NCBI RefSeq assembly: GCF_949628215.1
Contig: NC_134277.1
Location: 61,473,918 to 61,537,917 of the forward strand
From: Phalacrocorax aristotelis
Lineage: Eukaryota; Chordata; Aves; Suliformes; Phalacrocoracidae
Length of the DNA stretch: 64,000 nt
Direction of reading: 5' to 3'
Positions 58,301 to 64,000 of the stretch are shown here, piece by piece (positions within the stretch are counted from its first letter, which is position 1; the number at the start of each line of letters is the position of its first letter). Position numbers and translations under genes: made by a program. Below the pieces are notes generated by a model. That model was given only the letters and a program-made list of their open reading frames with translations, was not told where the DNA came from and did no database searches.

Positions 58301-61300
58301 CGCTAGAAAAATGTTTCATTCAATGTCCCTATCAGCACAAGTCTCGAACAGCAGAATTGTATATAATTTATATAATCTGAACACAATTACAAACATATAT
58401 TAACCTGTATAAAGTTATTTAGAGTTCCTTCTAAAATTTTTATCTCAGTCCTTGTGCTTAGTTAATTCTGACTATAAAAAATAGACCCTTTAGTTAATCA
58501 AGATGAAAATCTGCCTTTTTTTTTAAAAAAAATGTTTTTTTTTCAACGTGCCAAAGCAAGGCAATATAGCAAATTTCAAAATATTAGAGATATATAGATA
58601 GGCTGGCAACAGTGACATAGCTGAGTGCAATAATGAAGTCTTTGGATTACAGTGTGGAAGTCTAAGCTATTAAGGCAGAAAGCTTGCTATCCTTCTGACT
58701 TTCATGTAGGTAAGCAAGTTAACCAGATTGTGTGAAGTGACTACCAGCAGAGTTTAGTCCACTGATTATAGGCTATGCATTCGGGGTCTTACAGGTACTC
58801 AAAATAATTGCACTGGGGCAATTCTTATGTCTCAATATATTCTGTTCCAAAATTGCTAATTCAACACCTCCATTTTTTTAAGGGTCTTCACTGAACTTCT
58901 GCTATCACCTCAACTTTCAAGTACCCTATGGTGCAATGTTCTTTTAAGAAGTTCTTCAGATGACTTAATTCAGGGAATTAGGATCAGATCACTGGTGTTT
59001 GATTCTGAAGGCAGAAGACCTACCCCTAATGAATCTGTTTGTGTAAGTTAGGATTTCCTACAAAAGGGTTTGTGAACAGCTAACACGGATACTTTGTCAG
59101 AGCATTTGGGGCAATCATCCAAGAGATAGTGCATCAGAACCTGGCCAAGAAAATTTTTGAAGGATTTGACATAAAAGATTTTTTTCATTTTATTATAACC
59201 TTGACATCAAAAACATACCAAAAAAAGAGTGTAACAACAATAACAGTAAAGCAAACTCTTTATTAGCATAATCTAATATGCACAATTCTTTACAGAGTCA
59301 TAAAAATGAATATAACTAGTAGTATTCTGTTGTTGCAAGAATGTATGTTTCACATCTATTTTTATTCTTAAGTAGAGAAAGGGGGAAAAAAGGAGGAAAA
59401 TGGAGTTGTAGCGTACTGTGAAATTATATTTTCGTACATTTCTGGTCTAAAAAATTTTTAAATATCTGCAATGTTATTACGAAGCTTTAATTCAATACCA
59501 AATATCTCATTTTTAAATCCCCTCTTATAGATGTGTAATTTCCAGGACTGTTTCTGACATCATCCTATAATGATTTAGGATTTCAGGAGACTACTATTAT
59601 CAGGAGACATTAGAAAATATTAAAATAGTTGACAAGTTATTTAATGAATAGGTGATTAATATTTTCATCTTTCTGTAGGTAGCAAAGCTTTGCCATGGAG
59701 TAATAAGCATCTGCCAGACTTTTGTGTATATTGTAGCTTACTCATATACATATAGTATAATCAACAGTGTTATATTTGCTTTTACTATAAGCACCTTTTA
59801 TATGCATTTACACTTAGCATGATTCAGCACATATCTGTGTGATGTAGTGCGTTCTTTTCCTTTATGATACAAGTCCTTTGAAACTTACATGGTAGTGGAT
59901 AATTTCAAAAAAGTAATCTCTGTTTTTCACTGTATTAGGGGGAATAACAGAAGAAGCCTGAGTCCCTTGTCGGTATTCTGGTAATGCGTCTTGTGCCTGT
60001 AAGACCAGAGACTTCAGCGGGAAGTGGACTAACTGGTGTTCAGTCCACAGTACCAAGCTAGAGCTGATCCAGACTAACCTCTCCCAAAATGCACATACTG
60101 TTGGCATCCTGAGCACCGCCTCTTTCCAGCTGCAAGTCCACACCTGTTGAACTTTTTTCTTGCTGTTGTAAACATAGTCAAATACAGTCCTTGATTTATC
60201 TCATGTCTTTGGAGCCAAAGAACAAACAGAGCCCATGCCAAAAGAAAGCAAAAATACAGCAGCAGAGAAGAGTACATATCCTATTCCATTCTTGCTATTT
60301 CTTCATTTCTTTGTTTAAAAAAGAGTGCAGTCAGCAAATCCTTAAGACAGGATTTGTGTACAGTTAAGAAAGATGTAATACGACATAATATGACATATTA
60401 CAGTAGTTGTAATTGACTCTTATTATTTTTTTACCAGTTAACAGCTTGCTTTGGGGCTTGATATGTCTCCCTTGTCTCATTTTTTTGAAGCAGAATAAGA
60501 AATTACTGATGTGTTTTGTTTCCTCTGTAATTTTCAGAATTCTCAGTAACTCAGTTAAATCCCACTCTTGTTTTTTCTAGGACTTAAAATTCTGCTGTTT
60601 GCTATCTCTTGTAATACGTACATGGAAATAGCAGCATTTTGATGGACAGCCTTAAGATAACCAGAACTGACAAGATATTCAAAGAAGAAAATATACCCAC
60701 CAGACAGTTTGTAGGAAGGAGGAGTGTAATTGTTTAAATGAAAGTTGGGATGAGTTTCTGAGTATTTTGGTAGCTTTAGGAGGAAAAAAAAAAAAAGCCA
60801 GGAAGGCAGCTCATTCACAATTCCAAGAAGAGCAGTCCATTGTCCTTACCTATCACCTCTTTCATTCAGATAAAAAAATCCCCAACACCCTCTCTAATGA
60901 GGCAGCACAAATATGACATTGGCAAAAGAAGGAAAAAAAAAGAATTAGCATGGTCTTCAAGATTGTGCTAAATCTTCTCTAAATTTGGTATCATATCTGT
61001 AACTCTAGCCCTCTTATTATTCTTTGCTCTTATTTTCTGCTCAGAGTAGGCGTGTTTCAGTTCCACTTTTATAATATTTTCTTTCTTTCTTTTATTTTCT
61101 CCTTACCTCCATTTATTCCTCCTTTTCCAAAAAGATACTTGATTTATGTCCTGTTGTCTCTTACCCTCCTCCAGGTTTGTGATTTAACACTTCAATTTAT
61201 TTCTGCAGTTCAGCTCAGTGTTTTAAAATGCTTGGCATTCACAATATTGTGATTTTTTTTCCAAAATAATATTTTTGTATTCAAATGATATTACATTAAA

Positions 61301-64000
61301 AAAGAACCAGAAAACCTACACATGACAAGAAAATCATATAACCCAAGAAGTTATTAATCATGTGCTTTCATGATATGCCTTTAAAAGCATTCTGTTGCTC
61401 ACAAACTTAACCTGTCCTTTCTAAGGTGATGAGGTTTGTATGAATCAGTTTGGGACACTACCCAAATTCCCAACCATGGAATCATGCCTCCATTTTTTAG
61501 CACACTCAGACTGTATTTAATCATACAGCATACAGATTCCAACAACAAACTTGATTTTTAGGATCACTAACTGAAAATGAGTAGATTTTGGTCTTTTGGT
61601 CCCAAATCTTTAGAACTTCTTTGGCTTCTCTTGAAATCATTCACAGATTAATTCAGTTGTTAAATAAAGTCGTTAAACAGAAGTGTATCCTCTTGTTTTC
61701 CTAATAAGTCTCTCAAGTGCAAATGTGACCTGAAATATTTTTTTAAAATCTCCCATCAACTTCTTGTTTGATCAGTTGCTTAGTGACATACTATATATCT
61801 GGTTTCTCATTGCAAAAATAATTTTCAAAGTTGAACAAGAAAATGGCTAGTATTCTTTACCTCTTCTGCTTACATTGCTGCTTTTCAACTTTGACAGTAT
61901 TAAAGCTCTCAAATGCCAACACTGACAGAAGGTACCATAGCTTAAATGATCCTGCAGGGCAAAAATCTTATTATCTGCAGAGACAACTCTTACAAGTTGT
62001 AAAGCACAACAGGAGAAAACTAAATGGGCTCCGTGTAATAGAACATAGTTTCCTCAAGGCAAACGCTTTCATCTTCTCAGGACATTTGACCAGAAGTGAC
62101 ATCATTCACCAACAATGCTTCAAATATCTGCATGGAGAGGGGGGAAAAAAAAAGAGATACAGACAATATTTATGTCTAGCAGGCGATCCTTCTAGTGGAA
62201 AGGGAGACAGACTCAGATCAGTGTAGTCCTAATGCAGTCATGGTTTCATTTAGCAGTTCACAGGCAGCCAGAGCAACAGCATATGCACTTTTTCCTTTCT
62301 TTATCTCCAGCTGCCTTCATTTATCTGGAAAAGGACCAGGTGTTTCAGCAGTAAATGAGAACAAAGGCCTTACAGTTTAGTCATTCAATTTAATTTGCAG
62401 GTGACTTGTTAGAAGACTTCTGTATACTACTTGTCATGTTAGGGCAAACTTTTTTTAGTGGCTTAAAATAAACAGGAGGTCCCTTGCTTGATATGAAAAA
62501 CGTGTACCTGACACTGCGTGGGTCACCAAAAATGACTTGAATTTGCTATATAGGACCTTAAGTAATGCATTTCAGCATGATTTACTAATGATGAGTTCAT
62601 TACAGTGTAATATTTGGACAGCTGCTTGAACTTAACCTGTGTTTATTTTCTCATCTCTGATATGCCTGTGATCATACCTCACTGACATACACTGACTTGG
62701 GAACCTGGTGGTATCCGTGGCTGTCTCCCAGACCTTGAGAAAGTCCCCTGAAGATAAATTTAAAAAATGAACTTAGAGGTTTTAAGCATGGGTGTTTCAT
62801 TTCCTTGGGTTTATGCACCCAACCTTCCAGGAGCAAAATTCAAGTCCTCTTTGGAAGTAGCCTGTGTACAGCATAGGAGAGCACCATTTCAGGACCAAAT
62901 AGGTGGTACAGTGTCTGTGCATGATGTAGAATAAGCCCTGGGATAGGACTTCGTCCCCAGGAGCAGAGTTCCTAGGCTTCACAAGACCGTGCTTGAACCA
63001 CTAGGGGACAGAGCAAGGACTTGGAAGACCAATATTCTGTAACCAGCTCCATCGCTGACCAGCAGAAGGAGTTCTCCACCCCAGCACTGTTTATTGGGAA
63101 AGCTTTGTAGAGCACTTTTGAGTTTTTTACAGAAAACACTTTGACAATCAAGCTGAAGCTGACAATTGGGAGGTCCTGAGTGAAAAGCTGGAAGCACGTT
63201 CCAGCTGCCAGAATGTGCAGGAGCTTAGCACATAGCTATCAGTCTTCAGTTAGCAAGGTCCCATAAGAGGCACATTGTGGAGTACGCTTTAGGGATATAA
63301 CTAAATCATGCCACAGGAGCATGAGAAAACAGTGAGTTCACTCAGCCAGTGGCACATACTGGGCTGCAAAAGGAGTGTGCCTGGGAGCCTGGTAAGGAGG
63401 CTGTCCCACTCAGACTGGACAATCTTCCCCCTGGGTAGCTACAGGAGCAGTCTGAAAACATGTTGCCCTTGTTGAACTAAGGCCGTGGCCTCATTTTGTG
63501 TCTCTGTAGTCTAAGAGCTGTACTAGACAAGAAATGCTTCCTGTCTACAGCAGCCAAGTGCCAGACTGAAGCTGCTACATGCTGTTTCTCAGACACGCAC
63601 AGGATTCAAGTGAAGAAAAATGGCATTTAAGATCTGAAGGTCCAATCTTCTATCAACTATGGTCCAACCAAAGGTTTCAAACTAGCTTGGACTGTGTATC
63701 CCACAAGTCTTTAAGTATTTTATTGCTGCAGCTTAAAAAAAATATTAAGATGGTCAGATGGATTATTGTGGGGGAACAAGTACTGGAAAGGAACCACATA
63801 CTGCATACAGCAAATGCAAACAGATTACTGTACTATGCTCTAATTGTAGAACATGGCATTATACTAACTAATAGGAAATGGGGAGAAAGGTGCAGATTTT
63901 TGGTTGATGTAGAACAACTTCAGGGGCTGATCACCTGGACTCTGTCAAGCAAGTAAATAAGGTGCACAAATAAATAAAAATATTTCCCATAATTTCTATA

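Larger units (their letters stand above)
33754..64000 (+). other. ADCY1: ADCY1 intron 1 (5' part)
   Basis: The sequence starts with a GTGAGAG donor. The ADCY1 frame runs on by chance to a TGA at 33964-33966, with composition unlike AC1. No AC1 exon 2 (expected to begin with the sixth span, LGANAL-like) was found to 64000. The intron would thus exceed 30 kb, which fits the long first intron of this gene in vertebrates (from memory). Three CR1 copies lie inside. Confidence 0.8.
53827..64000. other. Intron sequence to the window end
   Basis: Apart from the microsatellite, the 54768 frame and a (AAACC)n-like run (56373-56400), nothing was recognised. A 127-codon open frame (61843-62226) with a signal-peptide-like start is discussed as a lead but is not called as a gene. 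There is a 14-bp palindrome CTCTCTTAAGAGAG (57559-57572). Confidence 0.55.

Noticed and set aside
1..64000. CRISPR arrays, tRNA or rRNA genes, prokaryotic operons
   Set aside because: No regularly spaced repeats, no cloverleaf or rRNA signature recognised, and the repeat content and splice structure are those of a bird genome.

Overview
The window looks like nuclear DNA of a bird. The dispersed repeats are avian-type CR1 LINEs (several strongly 5'-truncated copies with 3' ends built of ATTCTRTG-type octamers) and one avian-type ERV LTR pair. The DNA is AT-rich and gene-poor, and it holds one sharp CpG island. No bacterial or phage features, RNA genes or CRISPR arrays were seen.

One host gene is supported: the first coding exon of ADCY1 (Ca2+/calmodulin-stimulated adenylyl cyclase type 1) on the + strand, 33085-33753. 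It sits in a CpG island of about 32.28-34.64 kb and ends at a consensus splice donor. Positions 1 to about 32.2 kb are therefore upstream DNA. Everything after 33753 should be the start of a very long intron 1, and no further ADCY1 exon was recognised up to 64000. The exon carries a basic/cysteine-rich N-terminus and five of the six membrane spans of the first transmembrane cassette. The cyclase catalytic domains lie outside the window. Local features that could affect expression are a 22-codon uORF whose stop overlaps the first ATG, a second ATG in better context, GC boxes, a five-tract G-quadruplex motif 8 nt after the donor, a 44-bp tandem duplication, and a perfect MEF2-type motif in the 5' part of the intron.

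The upstream flank (1-6881) holds what appears to be one CR1 element in three pieces: 1-357 (+), 608-1154 (-, inverted) and about 5060-6881 (+). The first two pieces were separated by an ERV insertion. Its 5-bp target duplication (CCCTG) can still be read, but the two halves now lie in opposite orientation because a later inversion broke the 5' LTR and the CR1. Other CR1 copies or relics lie at 9815, 20929, 22595, 24543, 37181, 45140 and 53308.

The rest is unannotatable non-coding DNA with microsatellites, polypyrimidine tracts and a few unusually long perfect palindromes (36406, 50994). One 181-codon open frame in the intron (54768-55313) starts exactly after a splice-acceptor-like sequence, in the phase exon 1 would need, and is followed by AATAAA signals. 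It is a speculative alternative terminal exon. I found no convincing new biological system. The best leads are the dismembered CR1/ERV, the ADCY1 leader and N-terminus, and the 54768 frame.
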